Assembly (NCBI RefSeq): GCF_019249795.2
Contig: NZ_CP156891.1
Coordinates: 2,515,001-2,579,000 of the forward strand
Reading direction: 5' to 3'
Source: Segatella copri
GTDB taxonomy: Bacteria > Bacteroidota > Bacteroidia > Bacteroidales > Bacteroidaceae
Length of the DNA: 64,000 bases
This document shows, piece by piece, positions 47,424 to 57,696 of the stretch. Each line of letters begins with the position of its first letter. Positions within the stretch are counted from its first letter, which is position 1. The notes under the pieces are model-generated. The model was not told the origin of the DNA, searched no databases, and saw only the letters and a program-made list of their open reading frames with translations. The position numbers and the translations under genes were made by a program.

Positions 47424-48038
47424 ATGCCAGGATTAATTGGAAAGAAAATCGGAATGACATCCGTTTTCAGTGCCGACGGTAAGAATATTCCGTGCACTGT
47501 TATCGAAGTAGGTCCTTGTGTTGTAACCCAGGTGAAAACTGTAGAAAAGGATGGTTACAAGGCTTATCAGTTAGGTTTCGAAGAGGCAAAGGAGAAGCGT
47601 ACTTCTCAGCCTATGATGGGAATCTTCAAGAAGGCAGGCACAACACCTAAGAAGCACTTGGCCGAGTTCAAGTTTGATGAGGAGTACAACCTCGGTGACA
47701 CAATTACAGTTGAAATCTTCAACGATTGCAAGTTCGTTGATGTAATTGGTACATCAAAGGGTAAAGGCTTCCAGGGCGTTGTTAAGCGTCACGGATTCGG
47801 TGGTGTAGGTCAGTCTACTCACGGTCAGGATGACCGCGCTCGTAAGCCGGGATCTATTGGTGCTTGTTCTTACCCTGCAAAGGTATTCAAGGGTATGCGC
47901 ATGGGCGGCCAAATGGGAGGTGACAGAGTTACAACTCAGAACCTTCAGGTGTTAAAGGTAATTCCAGAGCAGAATCTTCTTATTGTTAAGGGTTCTTTCG
48001 CTGGATGCAAAGGTTCAACTGTTTTAATTGAGAAATAA
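47424..48038 (+). CDS. rplC: ribosomal protein uL3
   Basis: The 204-residue early-assembly protein reaches the peptidyl-transferase centre with the loop [20 protein letters not shown]. The ends ([40 protein letters not shown]) are typical. Its stop overlaps the rplD start by one base, indicating translational coupling. The residues of the central loop where pleuromutilin and linezolid resistance mutations occur look conserved. Confidence 0.96.
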   Translation: MPGLIGKKIGMTSVFSADGKNIPCTVIEVGPCVVTQVKTVEKDGYKAYQLGFEEAKEKRTSQPMMGIFKKAGTTPKKHLAEFKFDEEYNLGDTITVEIFNDCKFVDVIGTSKGKGFQGVVKRHGFGGVGQSTHGQDDRARKPGSIGACSYPAKVFKGMRMGGQMGGDRVTTQNLQVLKVIPEQNLLIVKGSFAGCKGSTVLIEK

Positions 48039-48667
48039 TGGAAGTTAGCGTATTAGATATCAAAGGTCAGGAGACCGGCCGCAAGGTAGCTCTTAATGAT
48101 GCAGTCTTCGGCATTGAGCCTAACGATCACGTTCTCTATCTTGACGTAAAGCAGTATCTCGCTAACCAGCGTCAGGGTACAGCTAAGTCTAAGGAGAGAA
48201 GCGAGATGAGCGGTTCTACTCGTAAGCTTGGTCGTCAGAAGGGCGGCGGTGGTGCTCGCCGTGGTGATATTAACTCACCTGTACTCGTAGGTGGTGCTCG
48301 CGTTTTTGGTCCTAAGCCACGTGATTACCGCTTCAAGCTCAACAAAAAAGTAAAGATTCTTGCTCGTAAGTCTGCTCTGTCTTATAAGGCACAGGAAAGC
48401 GCAATTGTAATGTTGGAAGACTTTACATTTGAGGCTCCAAAGACTAAAGAATTCTTAAGTATTATTAAGAATCTTAAAATTGAGGGCAAAAAAGTGCTCT
48501 TCGTTTTGCCAGAATCAAATAAAAACGTATATTTGTCTGCACGTAACTTACAGCGAGCTGAGGTTATCCTCGCATCTAACGTCAATTCGTACAAAGTTTT
48601 GAACGCTGATGTAGTAGTGATTACAGAAAAGTCGCTGGAGACTATCGACCAGATCTTAACAAAATAA
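48038..48667 (+). CDS. rplD: ribosomal protein uL4
   Basis: The 209-residue protein lines the exit tunnel with a long basic loop ([20 protein letters not shown], then [19 protein letters not shown]). In enterobacteria it also represses the S10 operon; whether it uses the fusA-rpsJ hairpin here is unknown. It starts within the rplC stop codon and ends 15 bp before rplW. Confidence 0.96.
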   Translation: MEVSVLDIKGQETGRKVALNDAVFGIEPNDHVLYLDVKQYLANQRQGTAKSKERSEMSGSTRKLGRQKGGGGARRGDINSPVLVGGARVFGPKPRDYRFKLNKKVKILARKSALSYKAQESAIVMLEDFTFEAPKTKEFLSIIKNLKIEGKKVLFVLPESNKNVYLSARNLQRAEVILASNVNSYKVLNADVVVITEKSLETIDQILTK

Positions 48668-48682
48668 AGGAGATATTAGAAT

Positions 48683-48976
48683 ATGGCATTTATTATCAAA
48701 CCATTGGTTACTGAGAAGATGACCAAGATTACAGACAAGCAGCCTAACCGCTATGGCTTCGTTGTTCGTCCTGAGGCTAATAAGCTCGAGATTAAGAAGG
48801 AAGTTGAGAGTCTGTATAATGTTACAGTAGTTGACGTGAACACTATTCGTTACGCTGGCAAGCGCTCTGCCCGTTACACTAAGGCAGGTCTTGTTAAGGG
48901 TCAGAAGAATGCGTTCAAGAAGGCAATCGTTACTCTTAAGGAGGGCGATACAATTGATTTTTACAGCAATATTTAA
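48683..48976 (+). CDS. rplW: ribosomal protein uL23
   Basis: The 97-residue protein surrounds the exit of the tunnel, where signal recognition particle, trigger factor and SecY dock. The start FIIKPLVTEKMTKITDKQPN and the end EGDTIDFYSNI are standard. It is one of few genes here with a Shine-Dalgarno-like AAGGAG about ten bases before the ATG. Confidence 0.95.
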   Translation: MAFIIKPLVTEKMTKITDKQPNRYGFVVRPEANKLEIKKEVESLYNVTVVDVNTIRYAGKRSARYTKAGLVKGQKNAFKKAIVTLKEGDTIDFYSNI

Positions 48977-48984
48977 AATAAAAA

Positions 48985-49812
48985 ATGGCAGTACGTAAAT
49001 TAAAACCGGTTACTCCGGGTCAAAGACACAAAGTTATTGGCACGTTCGAGGATATTACTGCATCCGTGCCAGAGAAGTCTCTCGTTTACGGTAAACGTTC
49101 TACCGGCGGTCGAAACAACACCGGTAAGATGACCGTTCGCTACATTGGCGGTGGTCACAAGCAGAAGTATCGTTTAATCGACTTCAAACGTGAGAAAGAT
49201 GGTGTTCCAGCAGTTGTTAAGACAATCGAGTACGATCCAAACCGTTCGGCTCGTATCGCATTGCTTTACTACGCTGATGGTGAAAAACGTTACATTATTG
49301 CTCCTAACGGACTTGAGGTAGGCGCTACTTTGATGTCAGGTGCAGAAGCTGCTCCTGAGATTGGTAACTGTCTTCCTTTGGCAAACATCCCTGTAGGTAC
49401 AGTGATTCACAACATCGAGTTGCGTCCTGGTCAGGGTGCTTTGTTGGTTCGTTCGGCTGGTAATTTTGCTCAGTTGACTTCTCGTGAGGGCAGTTATTGT
49501 GTAATTAAGCTCCCTTCTGGTGAAACACGCCAGATTTTGAGTGCTTGTAAAGCTACAGTTGGTAGTGTTGGTAACTCTGACCACGCTCTTGAACAGTCTG
49601 GTAAGGCTGGACGTTCTCGCTGGTTGGGTCGTCGTCCACACAACCGTGGTGTTGTTATGAACCCTGTTGATCACCCAATGGGTGGTGGTGAAGGTCGCCA
49701 GAGTGGTGGTCACCCACGTTCACGTAAGGGCTTGTACGCTAAGGGTCTTAAGACTCGCGCACCTAAGAAGCTTTCTAACAAGTATATTATCGAAAGAGCT
49801 AACAAAAAATAA
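48985..49812 (+). CDS. rplB: ribosomal protein uL2
   Basis: The 275-residue protein is needed for subunit joining and peptidyl transfer. RNA-binding blocks are [20 protein letters not shown] and [13 protein letters not shown] [10 protein letters not shown]. The conserved His lies in the C-terminal [20 protein letters not shown]. The length is normal and the basic tail ends [10 protein letters not shown]. It lies 8 bp after rplW and 10 bp before rpsS. Confidence 0.97.
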   Translation: MAVRKLKPVTPGQRHKVIGTFEDITASVPEKSLVYGKRSTGGRNNTGKMTVRYIGGGHKQKYRLIDFKREKDGVPAVVKTIEYDPNRSARIALLYYADGEKRYIIAPNGLEVGATLMSGAEAAPEIGNCLPLANIPVGTVIHNIELRPGQGALLVRSAGNFAQLTSREGSYCVIKLPSGETRQILSACKATVGSVGNSDHALEQSGKAGRSRWLGRRPHNRGVVMNPVDHPMGGGEGRQSGGHPRSRKGLYAKGLKTRAPKKLSNKYIIERANKK

Positions 49813-49822
49813 AGAGTAAATT

Positions 49823-50089
49823 ATGAGTCGTTCACTTAAAAAAGGTCCATACATCAACGTTTCTCTCGAGAAGAAGATTCTCGCTATGAACGAGAGTGGC
49901 AAGAAGAATGTTGTTAAGACATGGGCTAGAGCTTCAATGATATCTCCTGATTTCGTAGGACATACTGTTGCAGTTCATAACGGTAACAAATTTATCCCTG
50001 TTTATGTTACAGAGAATATGGTTGGCCACAAGCTTGGAGAGTTTGCTCCAACACGTCGCTTTGGCGGTCACTCTGGTAACAGAAAGTAA
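49823..50089 (+). CDS. rpsS: ribosomal protein uS19
   Basis: The 88-residue head protein contacts the A-site tRNA and uS13. It shows the full family pattern from [18 protein letters not shown] through [20 protein letters not shown] to [18 protein letters not shown]. Short spacers to rplB (10 bp) and rplV (35 bp) keep it in the S10 cluster. Confidence 0.96.
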   Translation: MSRSLKKGPYINVSLEKKILAMNESGKKNVVKTWARASMISPDFVGHTVAVHNGNKFIPVYVTENMVGHKLGEFAPTRRFGGHSGNRK

Positions 50090-50124
50090 GCTAAGGGTTA
50101 AACCATTTAAAATTTAAGTAAATA

Positions 50125-50529
50125 ATGGGAGCAAGAAAACATATTGCGGCTGAGAAATTGAAAGAAGCCCGTAAAAACTTGTACTTCGCAAAGTTGGTAG
50201 GCGTTCCTTCTTCTCCACGTAAGATGCGCTATGTAGTAGACATGATTCGTGGTATGGAGGTTAACCGTGCACTCGGAGTACTTCGCTTCTCTAAGAAGCA
50301 GGCATCAGCTGATGTAGAGAAATTACTTCGTTCAGCTATCGCTAACTGGGAAGCTAAGAATAATCGCAAGGCTGAAGACGGTGAGCTTTATATCAGTAAG
50401 GTCTTCGTTGACGAAGGCGTTACAATGAAACGTATGAGACCTGCACCACAGGGTCGTGGTTATAGAATTCGTAAGCGTTCTAACCATGTAACTCTTTTTG
50501 TTGATGCAAAAACTAATGACGAAAAATAA
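50125..50529 (+). CDS. rplV: ribosomal protein uL22
   Basis: The 134-residue protein extends a beta-hairpin into the exit tunnel next to uL4. Visible blocks are [20 protein letters not shown] and [20 protein letters not shown]; the second is the hairpin tip where macrolide-resistance changes occur, and it is intact. It ends 9 bp before rpsC. Confidence 0.96.
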   Translation: MGARKHIAAEKLKEARKNLYFAKLVGVPSSPRKMRYVVDMIRGMEVNRALGVLRFSKKQASADVEKLLRSAIANWEAKNNRKAEDGELYISKVFVDEGVTMKRMRPAPQGRGYRIRKRSNHVTLFVDAKTNDEK

Positions 50530-50538
50530 TTAAGTAGA

Positions 50539-51270
50539 ATGGGACAGAAAGTTAATCCGATTAGTAACCGACTTGGTGTTATCCGTGGTTGGGATTCAAA
50601 TTGGTTCGGTGGTAAGAACTTCGGTGATAACCTCGTTGAGGATCAGAAAATCCGTAAGTATCTTAACGAGCGTCTTGCTAAAGCAAGCATTTCTCGTATT
50701 ATTATCGAACGTACATTGAAACTTGTTACCATTACTATTTGTACAGCCCGTCCAGGTATTGTCATTGGTAAAGGTGGTCAGGATGTTGATAAGTTGAAGG
50801 AAGAGTTGAAGAAGCTTTATAAGAAAGATATTCAGATCAACATCTTCGAGGTTAAAAAGCCTGAGCTTGATGCTACTATCGTTGGTAAGAATATTGCGAC
50901 TCAGATTGAGCACATGATTGCTTATCGTCGCGCTATCAAGATGGCAGTTGCTAACACCATGCGTGCTGGCGCTGAGGGTATCAAGGTACAGATTACAGGT
51001 CGTCTGAATGGTGCTGAAATGGCACGTAAAGAAATGTACAAAGAGGGTCGTACTCCTCTTCATACATTCCGCGCAGACATCGACTATTGCCAGTGCGAGG
51101 CACTTACAAAGGTAGGTTTGCTTGGTATTAAGGTTTGGATTTGCCGTGGTGAGGTTTATGGTAAGGCTGATCTTACTCCAAACTTCTCACAGGACAATAA
51201 GAGCAACAACCGTGGTAACGGTCGCTCTAACAACCGTGGTGGTAATCGTAAAAGAAACAATAACCGTTAA
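50539..51270 (+). CDS. rpsC: ribosomal protein uS3
   Basis: The 243-residue protein lies at the mRNA entry channel. An N-terminal KH domain is marked by [20 protein letters not shown], and the C-terminal domain by [20 protein letters not shown] and [14 protein letters not shown] [10 protein letters not shown]. The last 25 residues are an Asn/Arg/Gly-rich tail ([20 protein letters not shown]), typical of an extension in this phylum and probably disordered. rplP follows 16 bp later. Confidence 0.96.
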   Translation: MGQKVNPISNRLGVIRGWDSNWFGGKNFGDNLVEDQKIRKYLNERLAKASISRIIIERTLKLVTITICTARPGIVIGKGGQDVDKLKEELKKLYKKDIQINIFEVKKPELDATIVGKNIATQIEHMIAYRRAIKMAVANTMRAGAEGIKVQITGRLNGAEMARKEMYKEGRTPLHTFRADIDYCQCEALTKVGLLGIKVWICRGEVYGKADLTPNFSQDNKSNNRGNGRSNNRGGNRKRNNNR

Positions 51271-51286
51271 ATTTTAGAAAGCTATC

Positions 51287-51715
51287 ATGTTACAGCCAAA
51301 AAGAGTTAAATATAGAAGACCTCAAGATGGTCGTGGCAACAAAGGCAACGCTCACAGAGGTACACAATTGGCTTTCGGTTCTTTTGGTATCAAAACTCTT
51401 GAATCAAAGTGGATCGATAGTCGTCAGATTGAGGCAGCTCGTGTAGCATTGAACCGCTATATGAACCGTCAAGGTCAGGTCTGGATTAGAATTTTCCCTG
51501 ATAAGCCAATCACTCGCAAGCCTGCTGATGTCCGTATGGGTAAAGGTAAGGGTGATCCAGCAGGATGGGTTGCACCTGTTACACCAGGTAGAATTCTCTT
51601 CGAAGTTGAAGGAGTTAGTTTCGATATTGCAAAAGAAGGTCTTCGCCTTTGCGCTCAGAAACTTCCTGTTAAGACTAAGTTTATTGTTAGACGTGATTAC
51701 GATAAAAACGCTTAA
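51287..51715 (+). CDS. rplP: ribosomal protein uL16
   Basis: The 142-residue protein stabilises A-site tRNA and late 50S assembly. Blocks are [40 protein letters not shown] and the conserved loop [20 protein letters not shown] with the Arg that some bacteria hydroxylate. Length is normal. The rpmC ATG is 2 bp after its stop. Confidence 0.96.
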   Translation: MLQPKRVKYRRPQDGRGNKGNAHRGTQLAFGSFGIKTLESKWIDSRQIEAARVALNRYMNRQGQVWIRIFPDKPITRKPADVRMGKGKGDPAGWVAPVTPGRILFEVEGVSFDIAKEGLRLCAQKLPVKTKFIVRRDYDKNA

Positions 51716-51717
51716 TT

Positions 51718-51912
51718 ATGAAGATTGCAGAAATTAAAAATATCGAGACCAAAGAATTGGTTGAGAAGTTGGAGGCAGCTGTTGATGCTTTGAACAAGAA
51801 GAAGATCAATCATAATGTAACTCCACTTGAGAATCCATCAGAGATTAAGGTTGCTCGTCGTGATATTGCACGTATGAAAACTGAACTTCGTCAGAGAGAA
51901 CTTAACAAATAA
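51718..51912 (+). CDS. rpmC: ribosomal protein uL29
   Basis: The 64-residue two-helix protein sits beside uL23 at the tunnel exit. It shows [20 protein letters not shown] and the C-terminal motif [18 protein letters not shown]. It is tightly packed between rplP and rpsQ. Confidence 0.94.
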   Translation: MKIAEIKNIETKELVEKLEAAVDALNKKKINHNVTPLENPSEIKVARRDIARMKTELRQRELNK

Positions 51913-51923
51913 TAATGGTCCAG

Positions 51924-52181
51924 ATGGAAACAAGAAATTTAAGAAAAGTAAGACAGGGTGTTGTTATTAGCAACAAGATGGATAAAACCATTGTTATTGC
52001 AGCTAAGTTCAAGGAGATGCACCCTATTTATGGTAAATTTGTCCAGAAGACAAAGAAGTACCATGCACATGACGAGAATAATGAGGCTAACGTAGGTGAT
52101 ACAGTTATGATCATGGAGACTCGTCCTCTGTCTAAGACAAAGAGATGGAGATTAGTACAAATTGTTGAAAAAGCTAAGTAA
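51924..52181 (+). CDS. rpsQ: ribosomal protein uS17
   Basis: The 85-residue protein has the OB-fold that binds the 5' domain of 16S rRNA ([40 protein letters not shown]). I chose the ATG at 51924 because it gives the conserved METRNLRK start. An in-frame ATG at 51915, two bases after the rpmC stop, would add only MVQ and is a real alternative. Confidence 0.92.
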   Translation: METRNLRKVRQGVVISNKMDKTIVIAAKFKEMHPIYGKFVQKTKKYHAHDENNEANVGDTVMIMETRPLSKTKRWRLVQIVEKAK

Positions 52182-52183
52182 TT

Positions 52184-52549
52184 ATGATACAGACTGAATC
52201 AAGACTTACAGTATGTGATAACAGCGGTGCTCGTGAGGCTCTTTGCATTCGAGTTCTCGGTGGTACAGGCCGTCGTTACGCTAGCGTTGGTGACGTTATT
52301 GTTGTTGCAGTCAAGAACGTTATCCCATCAAGTGATTTGAAGAAGGGTGCAGTATCAAAGGCTTTGATTGTTCGCACAAAGAAGGAAATTCGTCGTGCAG
52401 ATGGTTCTTACATCCGTTTCGATGACAACGCTTGTGTATTGCTTAACAATGCAGGTGAGCTTCGTGGTAGCCGTATCTTCGGTCCTGTTGCTCGTGAGCT
52501 TCGTGCAGTAAATATGAAAGTCGTTTCTTTAGCACCTGAGGTTCTTTAA
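52184..52549 (+). CDS. rplN: ribosomal protein uL14
   Basis: The 121-residue protein forms an intersubunit bridge and is the docking site for the silencing factor RsfS. It shows [40 protein letters not shown] and [20 protein letters not shown]. It begins 2 bp after the uS17 stop. Confidence 0.96.
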   Translation: MIQTESRLTVCDNSGAREALCIRVLGGTGRRYASVGDVIVVAVKNVIPSSDLKKGAVSKALIVRTKKEIRRADGSYIRFDDNACVLLNNAGELRGSRIFGPVARELRAVNMKVVSLAPEVL

Positions 52550-52569
52550 TATTTAAAAAGTAAGAAGTA

Positions 52570-52887
52570 ATGAGTAAGTTACATATTAAGAAAGACGATA
52601 CCGTTATCGTTATTGCTGGTGCAGATAAGGGCAAGACTGGTAAGGTGCTTAAGGTCCTCGTTGAGGAGAACCGTGCTATCGTAGAAGGTGTGCACATGGT
52701 TTCTAAGAGCACTAAGCCATCTGCTAAGAATCCTCAGGGAGGTATTGTTAAGCAGGAGGCTCCTATTCATATCTCAAATTTGAGTTTGATTGATCCTAAG
52801 AGTGGCAAGGCTACTCGTGTTGCTATCAAGCATGAGGGTAAAAACGTTGTTCGCATCGCTAAAAAGTCAGGGGAGGAAATCAAGTAA
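52570..52887 (+). CDS. rplX: ribosomal protein uL24
   Basis: The 105-residue assembly initiator has an N-terminal KOW motif ([20 protein letters not shown]) and the conserved [20 protein letters not shown]. Its stop overlaps the rplE start by one base (ATGG junction), suggesting coupled translation. Confidence 0.95.
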   Translation: MSKLHIKKDDTVIVIAGADKGKTGKVLKVLVEENRAIVEGVHMVSKSTKPSAKNPQGGIVKQEAPIHISNLSLIDPKSGKATRVAIKHEGKNVVRIAKKSGEEIK

Positions 52888-53441
52888 TGGATACAGCACA
52901 GTTAAAGAAAGTATATAAGGAGACAATCGCTCCTGCTCTTCAGAAGCAGTTCAACTACTCTTCAGCTATGGAGATTCCAGTATTGAAGAAGATTGTCATC
53001 AATCAGGGTCTTGGTGATGCTACTCAGGACAAGAAAATTGTTGATGTAGCAATCAATGAGATTACTGCTATCACCGGTCAGAAGGCTGTTGCTACATATT
53101 CTAAAAAGGATATTGCAAACTTCAAGCTTCGTAAGAAGATGCCTATCGGTGTTATGGTAACATTGCGTCGTGAGCGTATGTACGAGTTCTTGGAGAAGCT
53201 CGTTCGTGTTTCTCTTCCTCGTATTCGCGACTTCAAGGGTATTGAGAGCAAGTTTGATGGTCGTGGTAACTATACATTAGGTATCACAGAGCAGATTATC
53301 TTCCCTGAGATTAATATCGATGAGATAGATCGTATTCAGGGTATGAATATTACCTTCGTAACAACAGCTAAGACTGATGAAGAAGGTTTTGCTCTTTTGA
53401 AGGCCTTTGGCCTTCCATTCAAGAACGCAAATAAAGATTAA
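52887..53441 (+). CDS. rplE: ribosomal protein uL5
   Basis: The 184-residue protein binds 5S rRNA and touches P-site tRNA. Blocks are [40 protein letters not shown] and [20 protein letters not shown]. The end [18 protein letters not shown] is typical. It lies between rplX and rpsN with a 5-bp gap to the latter. Confidence 0.96.
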   Translation: MDTAQLKKVYKETIAPALQKQFNYSSAMEIPVLKKIVINQGLGDATQDKKIVDVAINEITAITGQKAVATYSKKDIANFKLRKKMPIGVMVTLRRERMYEFLEKLVRVSLPRIRDFKGIESKFDGRGNYTLGITEQIIFPEINIDEIDRIQGMNITFVTTAKTDEEGFALLKAFGLPFKNANKD

Positions 53442-53446
53442 GAGAT

Positions 53447-53749
53447 ATGGCAAAAGAATCAATGAAAGCTCGCGAGGTTAAGCGTGCAAAGCTTGTAGCT
53501 CGTTACGCTGAAAAGCGCGAAGCACTGAAAAAGATTATTGCAACTTCTAATGATCCAGCCGAAGCATACGAGGCAGCTCGTAAGCTTCAGGCTATCCCTA
53601 AGAATGCAAACCCAATCCGTCTTCACAATCGTTGCAAGATTACTGGTCGTCCAAAGGGTTATATCCGTCAGTTCGGTATTTCTCGTATCCAGTTCCGTGA
53701 GATGGCTTCTGCTGGTTTGATTCCAGGTGTAAAGAAGGCTAGCTGGTAA
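53447..53749 (+). CDS. rpsN: ribosomal protein uS14, zinc-free form
   Basis: The 100-residue head protein is the long form without the CxxC zinc sites of the short bacterial type. The usual cysteine positions read [20 protein letters not shown], leaving a single Cys. [20 protein letters not shown] forms the N-terminal part. Together with the zinc-free bL36 in this window, it points to a ribosome with low zinc demand. A hairpin follows before rpsH. Confidence 0.95.
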   Translation: MAKESMKAREVKRAKLVARYAEKREALKKIIATSNDPAEAYEAARKLQAIPKNANPIRLHNRCKITGRPKGYIRQFGISRIQFREMASAGLIPGVKKASW

Positions 53750-53787
53750 TCCTTTCAAAGGTAAGAATATTTTTTTATTTAATATTG

Positions 53788-53802
53788 TCGGGGTAGTCCC
53801 GA
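53788..53802 (+). promoter_or_regulatory. hairpin between rpsN and rpsH
   Basis: TCGGG and CCCGA pair around GTAGT in an otherwise AT-rich 74-bp spacer. It ends 21 bases before the rpsH ATG and has no T-run. It could regulate uS8 synthesis; this is inferred only from position. Confidence 0.4.
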
Positions 53803-53823
53803 TTAATTAAACATTTATATTTT

Positions 53824-54219
53824 ATGACAGATCCAATAGCAGATTATCTGACAAGACTCAGAAATGCAATCATGGCTCATCACCGTGTTGTAGAAGTTCC
53901 TGCGTCTAACTTGAAGAAAGAGATCACTAAGATCCTCTTCGAGAAAGGTTACATCCTCAATTACAAGTTTGTAGAGGATGGCCCTCAGGGCTCAATTAAG
54001 GTTGCCTTGAAGTACAACCCAACTACAAAGCAAAACGCTATCAAGTGTTTGAAGCGCGTGTCAACTCCAGGTTTGCGTAAGTATACCGGTTACAAGGACA
54101 TGCCAAGAGTTATTAACGGATTAGGTATTGCAATCTTATCTACATCCAAAGGTGTAATGACAGACAAAGAAGCTTCTGATCTTAAGATCGGTGGTGAGGT
54201 TCTTTGCTATATTTATTAA
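53824..54219 (+). CDS. rpsH: ribosomal protein uS8
   Basis: The 131-residue protein binds the central domain of 16S rRNA. It shows DPIADYLTRLRNAIMAHHRV, VSTPGLRKYTGYKDMPRVIN and the C-terminal GLGIAILSTSKGVMTDKEAS. In E. coli it represses the spc operon. The spacer before it is the longest within the spc cluster. Confidence 0.96.
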   Translation: MTDPIADYLTRLRNAIMAHHRVVEVPASNLKKEITKILFEKGYILNYKFVEDGPQGSIKVALKYNPTTKQNAIKCLKRVSTPGLRKYTGYKDMPRVINGLGIAILSTSKGVMTDKEASDLKIGGEVLCYIY

Positions 54220-54233
54220 TTGGAGGCTTTTAT

Positions 54234-54806
54234 ATGTCTAGAATAGGAAAATTGCCAATTAGTATCCCTGCAGGTGTTACTGTAAATTATGATGAGGCTT
54301 CTCATGTTTGTACAGTAAAGGGCCCTAAGGGTGAACTTTCTCAGTGGATTGATCCATCTATCAAGTTTAATAATGCAGATGGTCAGATTAGCTTTGAAAT
54401 CGATGAAAATAGTCCTGTAAATATTAAGCAGAAGCAGGCTTTCCACGGTTTGTATCGCTCTCTCGTTAACAACATGGTTGTTGGTGTAAGCGCTGGTTAT
54501 ACAAAGGTTTTGGAATTGGTAGGTGTTGGTTATCGTGTTTCTAACCAGGGTAATATCATTGAGTTTGCTTTGGGTTACACTCACCCTATTTTCATCCAGT
54601 TGCCTAAGGAGATTAAGGTTGAGACTAAGTCTGAAAGAAACCAGAACCCAATCTTGACATTGGAGTCTTGCGACAAGCAGTTGTTGGGACTCGTTTGTGC
54701 AAAAATTCGTTCTTTCCGCAAGCCTGAGCCTTATAAAGGTAAGGGTATTCTCTTTAAGGGTGAAGTTATTCGCAGAAAGTCTGGTAAGAGTGCTTCAGCT
54801 AAGTAA
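54234..54806 (+). CDS. rplF: ribosomal protein uL6
   Basis: The 190-residue protein near the factor-binding site shows SRIGKLPISIPAGVTVNYDE and the two related beta domains. The motif LGLVCAKIRSFRKPEPYKGK lies in the C-terminal half. I chose the ATG at 54234 because a Shine-Dalgarno GGAGG lies seven bases upstream and it starts the conserved MSRIGK. A frame from 54204 would overlap the rpsH stop. Residues 170-180 carry KGEVIRRKSGKSASAK. Confidence 0.95.
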   Translation: MSRIGKLPISIPAGVTVNYDEASHVCTVKGPKGELSQWIDPSIKFNNADGQISFEIDENSPVNIKQKQAFHGLYRSLVNNMVVGVSAGYTKVLELVGVGYRVSNQGNIIEFALGYTHPIFIQLPKEIKVETKSERNQNPILTLESCDKQLLGLVCAKIRSFRKPEPYKGKGILFKGEVIRRKSGKSASAK

Positions 54807-54824
54807 TTTTAATTATTTACGATT

Positions 54825-55169
54825 ATGACAACAAAGAAAGTAGAAAGACGAATTAAGATAAAGTTCCGCATTCGTAAGAGTGTGAACGGTACAGCTGAGC
54901 GTCCACGTCTTAGTGTATTCCGCTCTAACAAGCAGATTTACGCTCAGGTTATTAACGATTTGACAGGCACTACACTTGCATCAGCTTCTTCACTCGGTTT
55001 GGAGAAGATGCCTAAGCAGGAGCAGGCAACTAAGGTTGGCGAGCTCATTGCTGAGAAGGCTAAGGCTGCTGGCGTTGAGGCAGTAGTTTTCGACCGTAAT
55101 GGTTACCTTTACCATGGTCGTGTAAAGCAGTTGGCTGAAGGTGCTCGTAATGGTGGTCTTAAATTTTAA
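54825..55169 (+). CDS. rplR: ribosomal protein uL18
   Basis: The 114-residue protein binds 5S rRNA with uL5. It shows an N-terminal basic part ([20 protein letters not shown]), [19 protein letters not shown] and the C-terminal [20 protein letters not shown]. Spacers to rplF (18 bp) and rpsE (6 bp) are short. Confidence 0.96.
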   Translation: MTTKKVERRIKIKFRIRKSVNGTAERPRLSVFRSNKQIYAQVINDLTGTTLASASSLGLEKMPKQEQATKVGELIAEKAKAAGVEAVVFDRNGYLYHGRVKQLAEGARNGGLKF

Positions 55170-55175
55170 ACGATT

Positions 55176-55688
55176 ATGGCAATGGATAAAGTAAAAGTAA
55201 ATAACGAAGAAGTACTTAAGGATCGCTTGGTTGCTATCAACCGTGTAACTAAGGTTACAAAGGGTGGTCGTACTTTCACATTCGCTGCTATCGTCGTTGT
55301 AGGTGACGGTAATGGCGTAATCGGCTACGGTCTTGGTAAGGCAGGTGAGGTTACTGCTGCTATCGCAAAGGGTACTGAAGCTGCTAAGAAGAACTTGGTA
55401 AAGGTTCCTGTACTCAAGGGTACTGTTCCTCATGAGGTTGAAACTTCATTTGGTGGTGCTAAGGTTCTTATTAAGCCAGCTGCAGCCGGTACTGGTTTGA
55501 AGGCCGGTGGTGCTATGCGTGCAGTACTTGAGAGCGTAGGTATCAAGGATGTCATCGCTAAGTCTAAGGGTTCTTCAAATGCCCATAACCTTGTGAAGGC
55601 TACTATCGCTGCTCTTGCAGAGATGCGTGATGCTTATACTGTAGCAGGTGAGCGTGGTATCAGTATGGATAAAGTATTTAACGGTTAA
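55176..55688 (+). CDS. rpsE: ribosomal protein uS5
   Basis: The 170-residue protein acts at the mRNA entry site and in decoding fidelity. The double-stranded RNA-binding-like N-terminal part ([20 protein letters not shown]), [20 protein letters not shown] and the C-terminal [20 protein letters not shown] are intact. The third codon is also ATG and could be used instead. Confidence 0.96.
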   Translation: MAMDKVKVNNEEVLKDRLVAINRVTKVTKGGRTFTFAAIVVVGDGNGVIGYGLGKAGEVTAAIAKGTEAAKKNLVKVPVLKGTVPHEVETSFGGAKVLIKPAAAGTGLKAGGAMRAVLESVGIKDVIAKSKGSSNAHNLVKATIAALAEMRDAYTVAGERGISMDKVFNG

Positions 55689-55704
55689 TTAGGAAAAATC
55701 GAAT

Positions 55705-55881
55705 ATGGCAACAATTAAAATCAAGCAGATTAAGAGTAAAATCGGTGCTCCAGTAGATCAGAAGCGTACTCTCGCTTGTCTTGGTCTCCACAAGATTTCT
55801 CAGGTTGTTGAGGTAGAGGATACTCCTAGCAACCGTGGTATGATCCGTAAGGTTCATCACCTCGTAAGTGTAGTTGATTAA
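55705..55881 (+). CDS. rpmD: ribosomal protein uL30
   Basis: This 58-residue gene sits in the 219-bp gap between rpsE and rplO. It reads ATIKIKQIKSKIGAPVDQKR, then LGLHKISQVVEVEDTPSNRG and ends HHLVSVVD, which is the complete bacterial uL30 pattern. It lies 16 bp after rpsE, and rplO follows after 26 bp. The order rpsE-rpmD-rplO is the standard spc order. Confidence 0.95.
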   Translation: MATIKIKQIKSKIGAPVDQKRTLACLGLHKISQVVEVEDTPSNRGMIRKVHHLVSVVD

Positions 55882-55907
55882 TTAATCTTTTTAAATTAGG
55901 AACGATT

Positions 55908-56354
55908 ATGAAATTAAATAATTTGAAACCTGCTGCAGGTTCTACCCATTCACGTCGTCGTATTGGTCGTGGTCCAGGTTCTGGTCTCGGTGGTACTTCT
56001 ACACGTGGTCATAAGGGTGCCAAGGCTCGTTCTGGTTATAAGAGAAAGATTGGTTTCGAAGGTGGTCAGATGCCATTGCAGCGTCGTGTTCCAAAGGCTG
56101 GTTTTAAGAATATCAACCATAAGGAGTACTTCGCAGTAAACCTTTCAACTCTTCAGGCTCTTGCTGAAGCAAAGAACCTTACTAAAATCGGTATTGAGGA
56201 ACTTAAGGCTGCTGGCCTCACAAACGGCAAGGAACTTGTAAAGGTTCTCGGTAACGGTGAACTTAAAGCAAAATTGGAAGTTGAAGCTAATGCTTTCTCA
56301 AAGACTGCCGAAGAAGCAATCAAGGCAGTAGGTGGTAACGCAACTATAATCTAA
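55908..56354 (+). CDS. rplO: ribosomal protein uL15
   Basis: The 148-residue late-assembly protein has the long Gly/Arg-rich N-terminal arm (GSTHSRRRIGRGPGSGLGGT, then RGHKGAKARSGYKRKIGFEG) and the globular part EEAIKAVGGNATII at the end. It stops 4 bp before secY, a conserved junction. Confidence 0.96.
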   Translation: MKLNNLKPAAGSTHSRRRIGRGPGSGLGGTSTRGHKGAKARSGYKRKIGFEGGQMPLQRRVPKAGFKNINHKEYFAVNLSTLQALAEAKNLTKIGIEELKAAGLTNGKELVKVLGNGELKAKLEVEANAFSKTAEEAIKAVGGNATII

Positions 56355-56358
56355 GTAA

Positions 56359-57696
56359 ATGAAAAAGTTTATTGAGACACTAAAGAACTGTTGGAAGATA
56401 GAGGATCTCCGTCAGAGACTCCTCATTACTCTTCTGTTTACGGCTATTTACCGTTTTGGCTCGTTTGTGGTACTTCCAGGTATCAATCCGGGCATGTTGG
56501 AAAAACTTCAGTCGCAGACCTCTGGCGGTCTTATGTCGCTATTGGACATGTTCTCTGGTGGTGCATTTTCCAATGCATCTATCTTTGCACTCGGAATTAT
56601 GCCTTATATCTCAGCTTCAATCGTTATGCAGCTTCTTGCTATTGCTGTACCTTATTTCCAGAAGATGCAGCGCGAGGGCGAGAGCGGCCGCAAAAAAATA
56701 CAATGGTATACTAGAGTCCTGACTGTGGCCATTTTGGTCTTTCAGGCTCCTAGTTACCTTTTGAATTTGAAAATGCAGGCTGCCAATGCTCTAGCCACAG
56801 GTATTAGTTGGACGGTATTCATGATACCGGCAACAATTATCTTGGCTGCAGGAAGTATGTTTATCCTTTGGTTAGGTGAGCGTATCACTGACAAGGGAGT
56901 AGGTAATGGTATCTCTCTTATTATTATGATTGGTATTATCGCCCGTTTGCCACAGGCTTTCGTTCAGGAGGTAACTTCTCGTTTGCAGGCAATTTCTGGT
57001 GGTGGTCTTATTATGTTTATTGTAGAGATTCTTATCCTTTATGCTGTAGTTTGTGCTTCAATACTTTTGGTACAAGGTACACGTAAGATTCCTGTTCAGT
57101 ATGCTAAACGCTTGGTTGGAAATAAGCAATATGGTGGTGCACGTCAGTACATTCCTTTGAAGCTTTTTGCAGCTAACGTAATGCCTATCATCTTTGCACA
57201 GGCTTTAATGTTTATTCCATTGGCGATAGTTCGCTATCAGTCTGAAAATGCTAGCAGTGTTGTTCAGCAGTTGATGGATAATCGTAGCTTACTATATAAT
57301 GTTGTTTATGTAATCTTGGTTATTGCATTTACTTATTTCTATACAGCTATTACATTGAATCCTACTCAGATGGCTGAGGATATGAAACGTAACAATGGTT
57401 TCATTCCTGGCGTAAAACCAGGAAAGGATACAGCTGAGTACATTGATACCGTAATGTCTCGTATTACTTTACCAGGTTCGTTATTTATTGCGTTTATTGC
57501 AATCATGCCTGCATTAGCAGGACTTCTCGATGTACAGCAAGCTTTCTCTCAATTCTTTGGAGGTACATCTCTATTGATTTTGGTTGGTGTTGTCATTGAC
57601 ACATTACAACAAGTCGAGAGTCATTTGCTTATGCGCCACTATGATGGTCTTTTGAATTCAGGCCATACGCGTCAGGGTGGTGTTGCTGCATATTAA
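56359..57696 (+). CDS. secY: preprotein translocase subunit SecY
   Basis: The 445-residue channel subunit has ten membrane helices. Typical blocks are RLLITLLFTAIYRFGSFVVL at the first helix, LGIMPYISASIVMQLLAIAV, the plug-region GLMSLLDMFSGGAFSN and GNGISLIIMIGIIARLP. The cytoplasmic loops include PVQYAKRLVGNKQYGGARQY, and GFIPGVKPGKDTAEYIDTVM binds the ribosome or SecA. It closes the spc cluster. In many relatives map follows; here there is a terminator and then infA. Confidence 0.97.
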   Translation: MKKFIETLKNCWKIEDLRQRLLITLLFTAIYRFGSFVVLPGINPGMLEKLQSQTSGGLMSLLDMFSGGAFSNASIFALGIMPYISASIVMQLLAIAVPYFQKMQREGESGRKKIQWYTRVLTVAILVFQAPSYLLNLKMQAANALATGISWTVFMIPATIILAAGSMFILWLGERITDKGVGNGISLIIMIGIIARLPQAFVQEVTSRLQAISGGGLIMFIVEILILYAVVCASILLVQGTRKIPVQYAKRLVGNKQYGGARQYIPLKLFAANVMPIIFAQALMFIPLAIVRYQSENASSVVQQLMDNRSLLYNVVYVILVIAFTYFYTAITLNPTQMAEDMKRNNGFIPGVKPGKDTAEYIDTVMSRITLPGSLFIAFIAIMPALAGLLDVQQAFSQFFGGTSLLILVGVVIDTLQQVESHLLMRHYDGLLNSGHTRQGGVAAY